Of a stretch of DNA of 64,000 nucleotides, positions 8,848-17,455 are shown one piece after another. Position 1 is the first letter of the stretch. Each line of letters begins with the position of its first letter. The notes under the pieces are model-generated. The model was given only the letters and a program-made list of their open reading frames with translations, did not search any database and was not told the origin of the DNA. The translations under genes were made by a program, and so were the position numbers. This DNA is from an uncultured Acetatifactor sp. (GTDB lineage: Bacteria; Bacillota; Clostridia; Lachnospirales; Lachnospiraceae): assembly GCA_910577665.1 (NCBI GenBank), contig CAJTOJ010000002.1:79948-143947 (forward strand). Reading direction: 5' to 3'.

Positions 8848-8880
8848 TGAAAAAAGCCCTGGGGAATCTTCCCCAGGGCT
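8848..8880 (-). terminator. Terminator after pckA
   Basis: A perfect 12-bp stem, AGCCCTGGGGAA (8855-8866) with TTCCCCAGGGCT (8869-8880), has a two-base spacer and a T6 run on the minus strand. Confidence 0.92.
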
Positions 8881-8905
8881 TACTATCTCTTTACATCTAT
8901 CTGTC

Positions 8906-10618
8906 TTAAAGGGCAGAAGCCTCGTCCACCAGCTTCTTCAAGGCCGCCAGTGCCTCATCCGGCAGCTTGTCATAGCCTTCCTTCTTGGTAGCGAAATCTT
9001 CTACTGCCTTCACACGGTCCTGCATGGCCTTCTTCAGTGCAGCCACATAGTCGGCATCAGCCAGGTTGGGAGTGAAGTCGGCTGTCTTGCCGTCCCAGTC
9101 ATTCATGATCTCGATGTCCTCGAAATTGCCCCATTTCTCGAACTTAGCCTTGCCTTCCACAATGGTCTCCAGGATGCCCAGGGTATCAGCAGGCTTCACC
9201 TTGGTACCCATGAAGTCACCGGTATTCACGATATAGCAGTCCACATTCTTCTCTTCCACCAGCTTCTTGAACTTCTCATAGTCATTCACCAGAGGATAGG
9301 TTCTGAAAGGATTGGCATAAGGTACAATGCGCAGGGCATTCAGATCCGTACCTGCTGCCACACGCTCTGCCGTGGAAGTCTTGGTAGCCAGGGTGGCACC
9401 CATCACGGAAGCCAGGGCAGCACCTTTCAGCTTCACTACAGGCGGAATGGTAGGATCCTTCATGATCCAGAAGATAGCATTCACAGGCGCATCAATCTTG
9501 TCCACACGGTTAGGACTCCAGAGTTTGGACTTGATGGCACGGCCATTGCCGTTCCTGATGTCCTCTGTCACAAGCTGTACCTTGCCCTCCTCGTCCAGGG
9601 TAGCAGAACAGTTCTGGGCAGTGAGCAGGAATTTATTGTCAGCACATCCTGTAGGATAGTCTGCTGTCTTGTCAAAATAAGTAGGCTCCAGGGCAACAGA
9701 TGCACAGGTATCGGTGTTAATGATAAAGGCATCGTCATGAAGCACCTTGATCTCGTACTTACCACCATGCTTTGCATGGGTCAGGGTAGATTTGCCGGAT
9801 CCGGACAGACCATACACGCTGGCCACATACTTACTGCCGTCAGCCAGGATATATTCCTTCTGTCCGCCATGGCAGGATGCATAGCCGTTTCTGTTGGCCA
9901 ATGCCCATGCCATGGTAAGGGTTCCCTTCTTATGCTCGCCAAAATACTTCATGCCAAGGATCGCTGCACAGTTCTGGTTGGTGTCAAAATAGCACAGGGT
10001 AAGAGGATCGCTCAGGCAGCTGTAATCCACATCAGGACTCTCTGTGGGCGCCCACTGGGGATTGGAGAAGATATAGATATCCGGCTCCTTGCCATCGCCT
10101 ACAGGCTTGGACTCCTTGTACATGGCTACATATTTGTCAGACATATACTGGAAGTTCAGCATCCAGTTGTAGAGGATGTTCTCCTCTCCTTCGGGAATCA
10201 GCAGATGTGCCTTCACCATGAATTCAGGATCCAGGCCGATGAAGCACTCTGCATGGTAGAGGGTCTGCCAGCGGGTCTTGTAGATGGCATCCATCACTAC
10301 CTTATCCAGCTTGGCAGCATCCACGCCAGGCTCACCCTTGATCCGGCGGGCAGCAGCATAACGGCCTGTCACGGCACCATCATTGAACAGCAGAACCTTT
10401 GCGTCCTTCTCCAGTCCCTGCTCCTCAGCCCTGTACACAGGCATATCGGTCACAATGGTTCCGGGAGAATTCTTGGCCAGCTCATAAGCCTCCCTCAAGG
10501 TGTTGATCTTTACTACGTTATTGCCGTAGAAAGCTGCCTCGATGATGGAACGTGTCTTGCTGAAGCCAGGCTTGCCAGCACCGATCTCGGAAATCGGGTA
10601 ATAAGCTTTTGATGACAT
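8906..10618 (-). CDS. pckA: Phosphoenolpyruvate carboxykinase (ATP)
   Basis: The enzyme interconverts oxaloacetate plus ATP and phosphoenolpyruvate plus CO2 plus ADP in the cytosol; in gut anaerobes it often runs in the carboxylating, ATP-forming direction. The 570-residue protein contains the kinase-1 P-loop GLSGSGKST (about residue 270), LHDDAF, and an IFWIMKDP block. It is some 30 residues longer than the usual ATP-type enzyme, with an Ala/Lys-rich C-terminal tail. GGAGG precedes ATG 10618. It is a single-gene unit with its own promoter (10733-10761) and terminator. The neighbouring Na+-pump cluster and Rnf would fit oxaloacetate-centred fermentation (inference). Confidence 0.96.
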   Translation of the reverse strand: MSSKAYYPISEIGAGKPGFSKTRSIIEAAFYGNNVVKINTLREAYELAKNSPGTIVTDMPVYRAEEQGLEKDAKVLLFNDGAVTGRYAAARRIKGEPGVDAAKLDKVVMDAIYKTRWQTLYHAECFIGLDPEFMVKAHLLIPEGEENILYNWMLNFQYMSDKYVAMYKESKPVGDGKEPDIYIFSNPQWAPTESPDVDYSCLSDPLTLCYFDTNQNCAAILGMKYFGEHKKGTLTMAWALANRNGYASCHGGQKEYILADGSKYVASVYGLSGSGKSTLTHAKHGGKYEIKVLHDDAFIINTDTCASVALEPTYFDKTADYPTGCADNKFLLTAQNCSATLDEEGKVQLVTEDIRNGNGRAIKSKLWSPNRVDKIDAPVNAIFWIMKDPTIPPVVKLKGAALASVMGATLATKTSTAERVAAGTDLNALRIVPYANPFRTYPLVNDYEKFKKLVEEKNVDCYIVNTGDFMGTKVKPADTLGILETIVEGKAKFEKWGNFEDIEIMNDWDGKTADFTPNLADADYVAALKKAMQDRVKAVEDFATKKEGYDKLPDEALAALKKLVDEASAL

Positions 10619-10732
10619 GATATACGTCCTCCTTTGGTTATGTTTCTTGCACTCCGGGGCATATAGCCGCCAGGAGCAATTTGCCTTACAGTGAGTTCCT
10701 TCCTGGTGGTAGAAATCACCATATCCTTTCTT

Positions 10733-10761
10733 ATTATCGCAAAACTGTTTATAAAAGTCAA
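10733..10761 (-). promoter_or_regulatory. SigA-type promoter of pckA
   Basis: Minus strand: -35 TTGACT (10756-10761), 17-bp spacer, -10 GATAAT (10733-10738). It lies about 115 bp before the pckA start codon and about 40 bp from repeat element G. Confidence 0.8.
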
Positions 10762-10800
10762 GAAAGGGCTGATGAAATTTATATAGATTTTATACAAATA

Positions 10801-10963
10801 AGTTCAGCCAGCGGAAAGCATATGGAGGAAAATCGTGCTCGCACAAATTTTCCTCCTTTGCTTTCCACTGAGGGAATGCCCGTCTATGAGCAAAAGAAGC
10901 TGCGTGAGCAGCGGAAAGTGCCGAAAGGTACGTTTTTGCGAATAGGCATGGGCTGAACGTAAC
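10801..10963 (+). repeat. Structured inverted-repeat element G (family 2)
   Basis: Ends are GTTCAGCC (10802-10809) and GGCTGAAC (10951-10958). Inside, GGAAAGCA...GAGGAAAAT (10813-10833) pairs with ATTTTCCTC..TGCTTTCC (10847-10866) as one long hairpin. The element is clearly related to element H at 15544-15714 read on the minus strand: both carry ACTGAGGGA, ATGAGCAAA, TGCGT.AGCAGCGG, then TTTGCGAAT at matching spacings. A second copy of the right end, CGGCTGAACGTAA, occurs at 11021-11033, 70 bp further on. It fills the gap between the M24B peptidase gene and the pckA promoter. No coding role is credible. Confidence 0.8.
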
Positions 10964-11071
10964 TTTTTGCCATAGCAGTTCATCAAAAATGTTGCAATAC
11001 CACCAAGAACACTGTAGGCGCGGCTGAACGTAATTTTTACGTCTACATTTCACACTATGCGAATCGTATTC

Positions 11072-12892
11072 CTATTTCTGCAACAGGACCGTGGAATCTG
11101 CCCTGGTCTCCTTTTTCAGCCACTCCCTCTCCTCCTCGTCCAGATACGGGGATACCTTGTCATATACCTGCCTCTGGTAAGCGTATAGGAACGCCCTCTG
11201 TGTTTCCGTCATATACCTCTCATCAATGGCTTCCATGTCAATAGGCACCCAGGTCAGTGTCTGGAAATGCATAAACTGGCCATACTCATTCTTCTCATCA
11301 TTCTGAGCCACCATCACATTCTCGATACGGATGCCATGGCTGCCTTCCACATAGATCCCCGGCTCGTTGGTCACATCCATACCCGCCTCCAGGCAGGCTT
11401 CCGTGGCACCTTCCCGGTAGCGCCAGGACAGGTTCTGGGGACCTTCATGGACATTCAGGATATAACCCACTCCGTGGCCGGTGCCGCATTTATAGTCCAG
11501 CCCCATATTCCAGACAGGCTGGCGTGCCAGGATGTCCAGGTTCCGTCCGGTACAGCCATACAGCCACCGGGCATTCGTCATCTGTAGCATGCCGGCAGCC
11601 ACTGCGGTATAATGCCGCCGGATCTCATCGGATACGGGTCCCAGTACAATGGTCCTGGTCACATCCGTGGTGCCGCCCAGATACTGCCCGCCAGAATCCA
11701 CCAGCAGCATTCCTTCCGGGGAAAGGGTAGCACAGTGATCCGGGGTGGCCTCATAATGCATCATGGCTGCATTGGCCTTGTATCCAGCGATGGTGGGGAA
11801 AGACAGATCCAAAAACTCCGGAATCTGTCTGCGGAACTGTTCCAACTTGTCAGCCGCCGTGATCTCTGTGATCTTCTCCTGGCCGATGGCCTTTTTCAGC
11901 CAATGGATAAACTTCGTCAAGGCCACACTGTCCTTTAAGTAGATCTCCTCCATATGGGACAGTTCCGCAGGATTCTTCACTGCCTTCAGCAGTTCTGTAG
12001 GATTGTTCTTCTCCACAAGGGTCTGCTTCTTCTCCAGGATCTTATAGAGGGCATAGCTACAGTAACGCTTGTCCACCAACACCTTCCTGCCACCCTCTAA
12101 GCCCTCCAGGAAAGCCGTCACGGAAGCATATTCCTGGATCTGCACCTTCTTGGACTCCAGGTGACGTCTTGCGTCTTCTGTCAAAGCAGCCCTCTGGATG
12201 AAAAGGACTGCCTTCTCTGCCGTGAGGAAGCTGTAAGACATGGCCACCGGATTGCATTCCACATCGCAGCCTCTTATATTAAAGAGCCACATCAGATCAT
12301 CCAGTTTGGTCAGCAACAGACTGTCAGCTCCTTCTTCCTTCAGTCCGGCCGCCACGGCTGCCAGTTTCTCCTCCACGGTCTTACCTGCAATTGTCTCATC
12401 CAACATCCGCACTTCCCCGGCAGGGAAAGCCGGTCTGTCTGTCCACACGGCATCTGCCAGATCCCTGTCATAGACGAATTTTACCTGTTTGTCCTCCAGT
12501 TTCTTCTCATAATTTTTCCCCTCCCCAGCGGAAATGACCCGGCCGTCAAATCCCAGGGTCTGTCCTTTCCCCATGTTCTTCTGCAGGAACTCTTCTATGG
12601 TAGGTACACCCTCATCCATCATACGGAACAATTCTACCCCGGTGCCAGCCAGCTCCTGCTCTGCCTGGATAAAATAGCGCCCGTCCGTCCAGAGTCCTGC
12701 CCCCTCCTGCCATACCAGAAGTGTGCCGTTGGATCCGGAGAAATTGCAGAAATATTCCCGTACTTTAAAATAGTCATTCACATACTCCGAATGGTGGAAA
12801 TCCGCAGTGGGCATCATATAGAAATCAATGCCGTTTTCCTGCATCTGCGCCCGCAGGGCTTTCAGTCTGTCTTGAATCTTTACGTTCTCCAT
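11072..12892 (-). CDS. Xaa-Pro aminopeptidase, M24B family
   Basis: A cytosolic metallopeptidase predicted to remove N-terminal residues preceding proline. The 606-residue length and three-part layout match the long, eukaryote-like APP1 subtype: two creatinase-N-type domains, then a pita-bread catalytic domain from about residue 310. The five metal ligands can be placed: Asp in LLVDSGGQY, Asp in GGTTDVTRT, His in GTGHGVGY, Glu in VTNEPGIYVE and Glu in IRIENVMV. GGGGAG precedes ATG 12892. It follows deoC by 81 bp on the same strand; co-transcription is possible but no functional link is evident. Confidence 0.94.
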   Translation of the reverse strand: MENVKIQDRLKALRAQMQENGIDFYMMPTADFHHSEYVNDYFKVREYFCNFSGSNGTLLVWQEGAGLWTDGRYFIQAEQELAGTGVELFRMMDEGVPTIEEFLQKNMGKGQTLGFDGRVISAGEGKNYEKKLEDKQVKFVYDRDLADAVWTDRPAFPAGEVRMLDETIAGKTVEEKLAAVAAGLKEEGADSLLLTKLDDLMWLFNIRGCDVECNPVAMSYSFLTAEKAVLFIQRAALTEDARRHLESKKVQIQEYASVTAFLEGLEGGRKVLVDKRYCSYALYKILEKKQTLVEKNNPTELLKAVKNPAELSHMEEIYLKDSVALTKFIHWLKKAIGQEKITEITAADKLEQFRRQIPEFLDLSFPTIAGYKANAAMMHYEATPDHCATLSPEGMLLVDSGGQYLGGTTDVTRTIVLGPVSDEIRRHYTAVAAGMLQMTNARWLYGCTGRNLDILARQPVWNMGLDYKCGTGHGVGYILNVHEGPQNLSWRYREGATEACLEAGMDVTNEPGIYVEGSHGIRIENVMVAQNDEKNEYGQFMHFQTLTWVPIDMEAIDERYMTETQRAFLYAYQRQVYDKVSPYLDEEEREWLKKETRADSTVLLQK

Positions 12893-12973
12893 GATATGTC
12901 TCCCCTTTTATGTATTGTAAACATGTATTTTGGAATCTGTACCATCATCCTGTGTGCCGGAATCCTTCTGTCC

Positions 12974-13630
12974 TTACCCCTTCTGCTCCCTGCACAGACC
13001 CACAGCCCTGGATGTCCCCACACGGTCACAACCAAGGCCTATAAACATCTCCAGGTCCTCCAGGGTGGACACACCGCCTGCTGCCTTGATCTTCACGTCC
13101 GGACCAATATACTGTGCAAACAATTCCACATCCTCCCTGGTGGCACCGCCTGTGCCAAATCCTGTGGATGTCTTGATGTAATCCGCCCCTGCATTTGTCA
13201 CAGCCCTGCACATGGCTATTTTCTCTTCCCGTGTCAGATAACAAGTCTCAATGATCACTTTCAGGATATGCTTCCCGCAGGCTGCCTTAAGGGTGCGGAT
13301 CTCCTGCTCCACCTTGTCAAAATCCCCGTTTTTCACATCCCCGATGTTGACTACCATATCGATCTCCTGACAGCCATCCGCCAGGGCCTGCTCCACCTCC
13401 GCCACCTTGGCTGCCGTGACGCTGTAGCCTAAGGGAAATCCCACCACAGTACAGATATTCACCTTATCCCCATATGTCTCATGGATCCTCCTGACAAAGC
13501 AGGGCGGCACACAGACGCTGGCTGTGCCATACGCCACTGCCTCCTCACAGAGCCTTGCGATATCCTCCCATGTGGCATATGCCTTCAACTGGGTATGGTC
13601 TACCCTGCCCAGCATCTCTCTCATTGTCAT
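12974..13630 (-). CDS. deoC: Deoxyribose-phosphate aldolase
   Basis: DeoC splits 2-deoxyribose 5-phosphate into acetaldehyde and glyceraldehyde 3-phosphate in deoxynucleoside breakdown. The 218-residue protein has the expected length and the active-site strands: VVNIGDVKNG with the catalytic Asp, KVIIETCYL with a conserved Lys, and ADYIKTSTGFGTGGAT with the Schiff-base Lys, followed by KAAGGV. AGGAGG stands eight bases before ATG 13630. It sits between thrC and the M24B peptidase gene on the same strand. No other deo gene is in the window. Confidence 0.96.
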   Translation of the reverse strand: MTMREMLGRVDHTQLKAYATWEDIARLCEEAVAYGTASVCVPPCFVRRIHETYGDKVNICTVVGFPLGYSVTAAKVAEVEQALADGCQEIDMVVNIGDVKNGDFDKVEQEIRTLKAACGKHILKVIIETCYLTREEKIAMCRAVTNAGADYIKTSTGFGTGGATREDVELFAQYIGPDVKIKAAGGVSTLEDLEMFIGLGCDRVGTSRAVGLCREQKG

Positions 13631-13781
13631 GTCCGTGTCCTCCTGTCGTAAAACCCTTCTTTCCTAATAGATACACCGTTATATACATACCCCGGGCTTT
13701 CCAAAAGGTATCTTCCCTAAGCCGGTCGAGGCAGATCTGGTGCCTGCCAGCATGAGTTTTGCCATACAGCCTTCCCCGGCT

Positions 13782-15266
13782 TCAGAGTCCCAGGAACTGT
13801 CTCACCACTGCTTCCATCTCTTCCACTTCGCACACGTTCTCATGAAGCACCGGTGCTGTGCGGATCTCCTCTATGGCTTTCGGCACCTTCACATTGGCCA
13901 GTCTGGCCAGTTCATCCACCAGTGCAAAATCATCCATGGCATCATACTTCCCGTCAATGGCATGCATCACACTTCTGGTAAATTTAAAGGGACTGGCCGT
14001 GGAAGCGATCACTGTCTTGGTCTGATCTTTTGTCTCGGCCACATATTTCCGGTATACCGCAGAAGCCACCGCCGTGTGGGTATCCATCACATAGCCGCAG
14101 TCCCCATAGAGCTGTCTGATCTGGGATGCCGTCTCCTGCTCATCTGCATAGTTGCCATAGAAGTCCGAAAGCGCCTCCCGCATTCCGTCTGTGATGGTAT
14201 AGCAACCCTGGCCGCTAAGGGCCACCATCAGTTCCTGGTTCCTGGCCGCATCCTCCCCGGCAATCCGGTAAATCAGCCGCTCCAGGTTGCTGGAGACCAG
14301 GATATCCATGGAAGGGGAGCTGGTCAGCACGAACTCCCGGTTCCTGTCATAAGTACCAGTGCGGAAGAAATCATACAGCACCTTGTTCTCATTGGAAGCA
14401 CAGATCAGTTTCCCTATGGGTACCCCCATATGCTTTGCATAGAAAGCTGCCAGGATATTGCCGAAATTCCCTGTGGGTACCACCACATTGAGCAGCTCCC
14501 CTTCTGCCAGTTTTCCCTCTCCAAGCAGCCGTCCATAGGTATATACATAATAACAGATCTGGGGCACAAGGCGGCCGATGTTGATGGAATTGGCCGAGGA
14601 GAACTGGAATCCTTTCCCCGCCATCTCCGCTTCCAGCTTCCTGTCAGAGAACAGCTTCTTCACCCCTGTCTGGGCATCGTCAAAATTGCCATGGATTCCC
14701 ACCACCATGGTATTCTTTCCCTTCTGGGTCACCATCTGTTTCTCCTGGATGGGACTGACCCCGTTCTTGGGGTAAAATACAACAATCCTCGTCCCCTCCA
14801 CATCTGCAAAGCCTGCCAGGGCTGCTTTCCCTGTGTCCCCGGAAGTGGCAGTCAGAATCACAATCTCCTTCTCCACATGCTTCTTCCTGGCGGAAGCAAT
14901 CATCAGATGGGGAAGGATGGACAGGGCCATATCCTTGAAGGCAATGGTAGGGCCATGAAACAGTTCCATATAGCAGACTCCGCCTGCTTCTACCAGTGGG
15001 ACGATGGATGCCTCATCGAACTTGGAATCGTACGCTCTCTCTATGCAGCTTTTCAGCTCCTGCTCCGTAAAATCTGTAAGGTAAAGCTTCATCACCTCAT
15101 AAGCCACCTGCTGATAAGTCATCCCGGCCAGTTCCTTAAGGCTCTTATCCAGAGCCGGGATATGGTCGGGTACAAACAGCCCTCCATCCTCCGAAAGTCC
15201 TTTTAAAATGGCTTCTGATGCCTTTACTTGTTGTCTGCTCCGTGTGCTGCTGTATAACATCTCCAT
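13782..15266 (-). CDS. thrC: Threonine synthase
   Basis: A pyridoxal-phosphate enzyme that turns O-phosphohomoserine into threonine. The protein opens YSSTRS, has the SEDGGLFVP motif, the PLP-Lys context FHGPTIAFKDMA and the phosphate-binding TATSGDTGKAAL loop, all typical of fold-type II threonine synthase; about 494 residues is normal. The frame is open 39 codons further upstream, but that part would cover promoter P2 and the ribosome site. I set the start at ATG 15266, with GGGAGG seven bases before it. Two stacked promoters precede it. No other threonine gene is adjacent. Confidence 0.95.
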   Translation of the reverse strand: MEMLYSSTRSRQQVKASEAILKGLSEDGGLFVPDHIPALDKSLKELAGMTYQQVAYEVMKLYLTDFTEQELKSCIERAYDSKFDEASIVPLVEAGGVCYMELFHGPTIAFKDMALSILPHLMIASARKKHVEKEIVILTATSGDTGKAALAGFADVEGTRIVVFYPKNGVSPIQEKQMVTQKGKNTMVVGIHGNFDDAQTGVKKLFSDRKLEAEMAGKGFQFSSANSINIGRLVPQICYYVYTYGRLLGEGKLAEGELLNVVVPTGNFGNILAAFYAKHMGVPIGKLICASNENKVLYDFFRTGTYDRNREFVLTSSPSMDILVSSNLERLIYRIAGEDAARNQELMVALSGQGCYTITDGMREALSDFYGNYADEQETASQIRQLYGDCGYVMDTHTAVASAVYRKYVAETKDQTKTVIASTASPFKFTRSVMHAIDGKYDAMDDFALVDELARLANVKVPKAIEEIRTAPVLHENVCEVEEMEAVVRQFLGL

Positions 15267-15332
15267 ATGTATGCCTCCCTGCCCGCCCGTAACGGTCCTG
15301 CTATTCATTGTCTGCATGGAATATTCCAAATT

Positions 15333-15361
15333 ATTATATAGAATCTTTTCCCATTGCGCAA
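15333..15361 (-). promoter_or_regulatory. Proximal promoter P2 of thrC
   Basis: Minus strand: -35 TTGCGC (15356-15361), 17-bp spacer, perfect -10 TATAAT (15333-15338). It lies about 60 bp before the thrC start. Confidence 0.65.
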
Positions 15362-15469
15362 GACCAACCGTGTCCATGGGCAAAAAATTTCAAACCTTCC
15401 ATACCTACCAGTTTTCCTGTTTTATGTACACCATACAGTCCTTTTACGAATTTTAAAACAGACAGTATC

Positions 15470-15498
15470 ATTATACCCCTTTTTACGACCCATCACAA
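15470..15498 (-). promoter_or_regulatory. Distal promoter P1 of thrC
   Basis: Minus strand: -35 TTGTGA (15493-15498), 17-bp spacer, perfect -10 TATAAT (15470-15475), giving a leader of roughly 200 bases. I see no T-box core or other known leader motif in that leader. Confidence 0.6.
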
Positions 15499-15543
15499 CC
15501 GGAATTTCTCCCTGCACCCATGCCTCACACCAAATAGGTTATG

Positions 15544-15714
15544 AAGTAAAAGTTCAGACAACGCCCATTCGCAAAGGCGCTTTCAGCGCTTTACCGCTGC
15601 TTACGCATCTAACTTTGCTCATTTATGGGCGCTCCCTCAGTGTAAATCAATGGGTGAAAAACCGTGCATGCACAATTTTCATCCATACGATTTCCACTTG
15701 CTGAACTTTTACTT
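15544..15714 (-). repeat. Structured inverted-repeat element H (family 2)
   Basis: Perfect 14-bp ends AAGTAAAAGTTCAG (15544-15557) and CTGAACTTTTACTT (15701-15714) enclose 171 bp. Read on the minus strand the inside aligns with element G along nearly its whole length. The right arm covers the last codon and the TAA stop (15709-15711) of the SleB-like gene, so the element forms the immediate 3' end of that mRNA. It also lies about 50 bp behind the distal thrC promoter. Confidence 0.82.
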
Positions 15715-16392
15715 AAAAAATTCATGTCCTCCATGCTTGAACAAAAATGTCAGCTTCTCATCGAACCACCGCATCCTGTTCCCCGCATATTTCCTGGCTG
15801 CAAAGTACAACGCCCCCTCCGAGATGTCTTCTCCCTTAAGAGCACGTTCCACTGCCGTCTTCGTTCCCTCACTGACCTTCACCCGGTAGTAGCTGCCGTT
15901 AGACACTGGTGAAAACTGGGTCACCCCCTTTTCCCTCTGGAACACCACATCCTTCACTGTGGATGGAAACAGGTCACTGTTCACCCGGTTCAACACCACA
16001 TTGGCCACCAGAAGTTTTCCTTCTTCATCCTCGTTTCCCGCTTCTGCCTCCACAATCCGCAAAAGTACCTCCAGGTCTTCCTCCGAAAGTTCCACCACAT
16101 ACTCGGATTCCATCTGGAAGCATTCCACGATCCTCTGTCCCGAAATGGCTACATCCGCGATTCCCACTCCTCTGTATTCCCGGACTCCCGCCCCTTTCTC
16201 TGCGCCATGTTCCCCTGTCTGCCAGGTTCTCTCCCGCTCCCTGCCCTTTTGCTCCACTTCCTCCAGTCCCAGCCGTATCTCCCGGACAGGCCAGGCAGCA
16301 AGCTTCGCTGCCTCAGACTGCTGTGCGCAGAAAAACCCGGCTACCAGTATCAGATTCACAAGAAACAGCAGACCCATTGCTTTTTTATACAT
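15709..16392 (-). CDS. Cell wall hydrolase, SleB-like
   Basis: The 227-residue protein has an N-terminal signal or anchor segment (about residues 5-24), a charged linker, and a C-terminal Hydrolase_2 domain of the SleB/CwlJ type. That domain starts LLRIVEAEAGNEDEEGKLLV and runs through VANVVLNRV, TQFSPVSNGSY and ALYFAARK. These enzymes cut cortex or vegetative peptidoglycan and the Glu in VEAEAG is the conserved catalytic candidate. The peptidoglycan-binding domain of classic SleB is missing. ATG 16392 has GGGAGG seven bases upstream. The gene diverges from the AP2-domain gene. Its stop codon lies in repeat element H. Confidence 0.9.
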   Translation of the reverse strand: MYKKAMGLLFLVNLILVAGFFCAQQSEAAKLAAWPVREIRLGLEEVEQKGRERERTWQTGEHGAEKGAGVREYRGVGIADVAISGQRIVECFQMESEYVVELSEEDLEVLLRIVEAEAGNEDEEGKLLVANVVLNRVNSDLFPSTVKDVVFQREKGVTQFSPVSNGSYYRVKVSEGTKTAVERALKGEDISEGALYFAARKYAGNRMRWFDEKLTFLFKHGGHEFFK

Positions 16393-16573
16393 GATTATAC
16401 CTCCCTGCCCATTCTGGCGGACATTCTGCTGACACACCCAAAGCGAAAAGATCCTTACCTTGTCCCAACTGTTACTACTCAATATATGTGACAAGTCCCA
16501 AAAATATGTTATGTCCTCTTTTCTAATCAGGGATCCGGTGGTATACTGATATGGATAAACACTTTGCTCAAGA

Positions 16574-17455
16574 ATGGCAAGAACCGTTGCGCAATGGGAG
16601 GTACTCTTGGAATATGCATCATCGGGATCTCGGAAGCATCCCCCGAAACAGGAACAGAACAGATATACCGGCGTCTTTCCCTCTGTCAGGAAGGACGGCA
16701 GTCCCATTTACCGTGCTTCCCTCACCTGCCAGGGAAAACACATCAGTCTGGGAAGCTTTTCCACCCCCGAGGAAGCCCACGCCGCCTATGCGGAAGGGAC
16801 TGCCATCCTCACTGACAGAGCATACACCCTGGTAAGCCATACTGACACCTCCCCTCTTTCTTTTGAGAAATGGGTCTGTCTGATCAACTTCCGGGAGAAC
16901 GGACTCTATTTTGGACATCCCATCTATATGGGCATCCGGATGTTTTACTATTATCTGTCCCCGTCCCTTGTGTTGAAATTCGATCTGGATGACTTGTTCT
17001 ACTACTCCTCCCACAAGATCATGCGCAGGGGAAACCACTATTTTGTGGCGGATTACGGTATGCAGGTGGGGATCCTCACCCGGTATGGTATCCGGCCCTA
17101 CGCCAGGCAGGGAAGGGATTTTCTCTTTGTGAACGGAGATACCACGGACTTCCGCCGGGAGAACTTGAAGCTGCTCAACAGATACCAGGGGGTCTGCCGG
17201 GAATACAAAAACGGACAGTACCTTTATACTGTCCGCATCCATATCAAGGGAAATTATATTGTAGGGCGCTATGCAGATGAGCTGGAAGCCGCCATTGCCT
17301 ACAACAAGGCCATCGACATCCTGCGCCAAAACGGCGTCTCCAGAAATTTCACCGCGAATTACATTGAGGGGCTTTCACCCAGCCGGTATGCAGAAATCTA
17401 CGCTGCACTGGAAATCTCCTCCCGTATAAAAGATTTCCGCTATTTCTCGGAATAA
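16574..17455 (+). CDS. Protein with two AP2 domains flanking a decayed HNH region
   Basis: The 293-residue protein has two AP2/ERF-like units. The first (about 30-78) has NRYTGVFPSVRKDG and LGSFSTPEEAHAAYAEGTA. The second (about 203-262) has NRYQGVCREY and GRYADELEAAIAYNKAID. Between them, residues 180-203 carry FVNGDTTDFRRENLKLLNRY, matching the end of an HNH homing-endonuclease motif that normally reads near VDHINGD..DNR..NL, but the catalytic His is not there. AP2 domains bind DNA; in bacteria they mostly occur in HNH endonucleases of mobile elements. The likely reading is a domesticated DNA-binding protein that has lost nuclease activity. No strong ribosome site precedes ATG 16574, so the start is uncertain. 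It faces the GH25 gene, overlapping by 16 bases at the 3' ends. Confidence 0.75.
   Translation: MARTVAQWEVLLEYASSGSRKHPPKQEQNRYTGVFPSVRKDGSPIYRASLTCQGKHISLGSFSTPEEAHAAYAEGTAILTDRAYTLVSHTDTSPLSFEKWVCLINFRENGLYFGHPIYMGIRMFYYYLSPSLVLKFDLDDLFYYSSHKIMRRGNHYFVADYGMQVGILTRYGIRPYARQGRDFLFVNGDTTDFRRENLKLLNRYQGVCREYKNGQYLYTVRIHIKGNYIVGRYADELEAAIAYNKAIDILRQNGVSRNFTANYIEGLSPSRYAEIYAALEISSRIKDFRYFSE

Noticed and set aside
10790..11053. Short minus-strand frames across element G
   Set aside because: Related frames appear in element H because the DNA repeats are related; both are interrupted differently and have no start signals.
12161..13432. 423-codon plus-strand open frame
   Set aside because: Antisense to the M24B peptidase and deoC genes; His/Cys/Leu-rich composition typical of a shadow frame.
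16393..16573. SigE/SigG sporulation promoter before the SleB-like gene
   Set aside because: CATATATT resembles a SigE -10, but the ATAAC-type -35 is at the wrong distance. I could not support a call.
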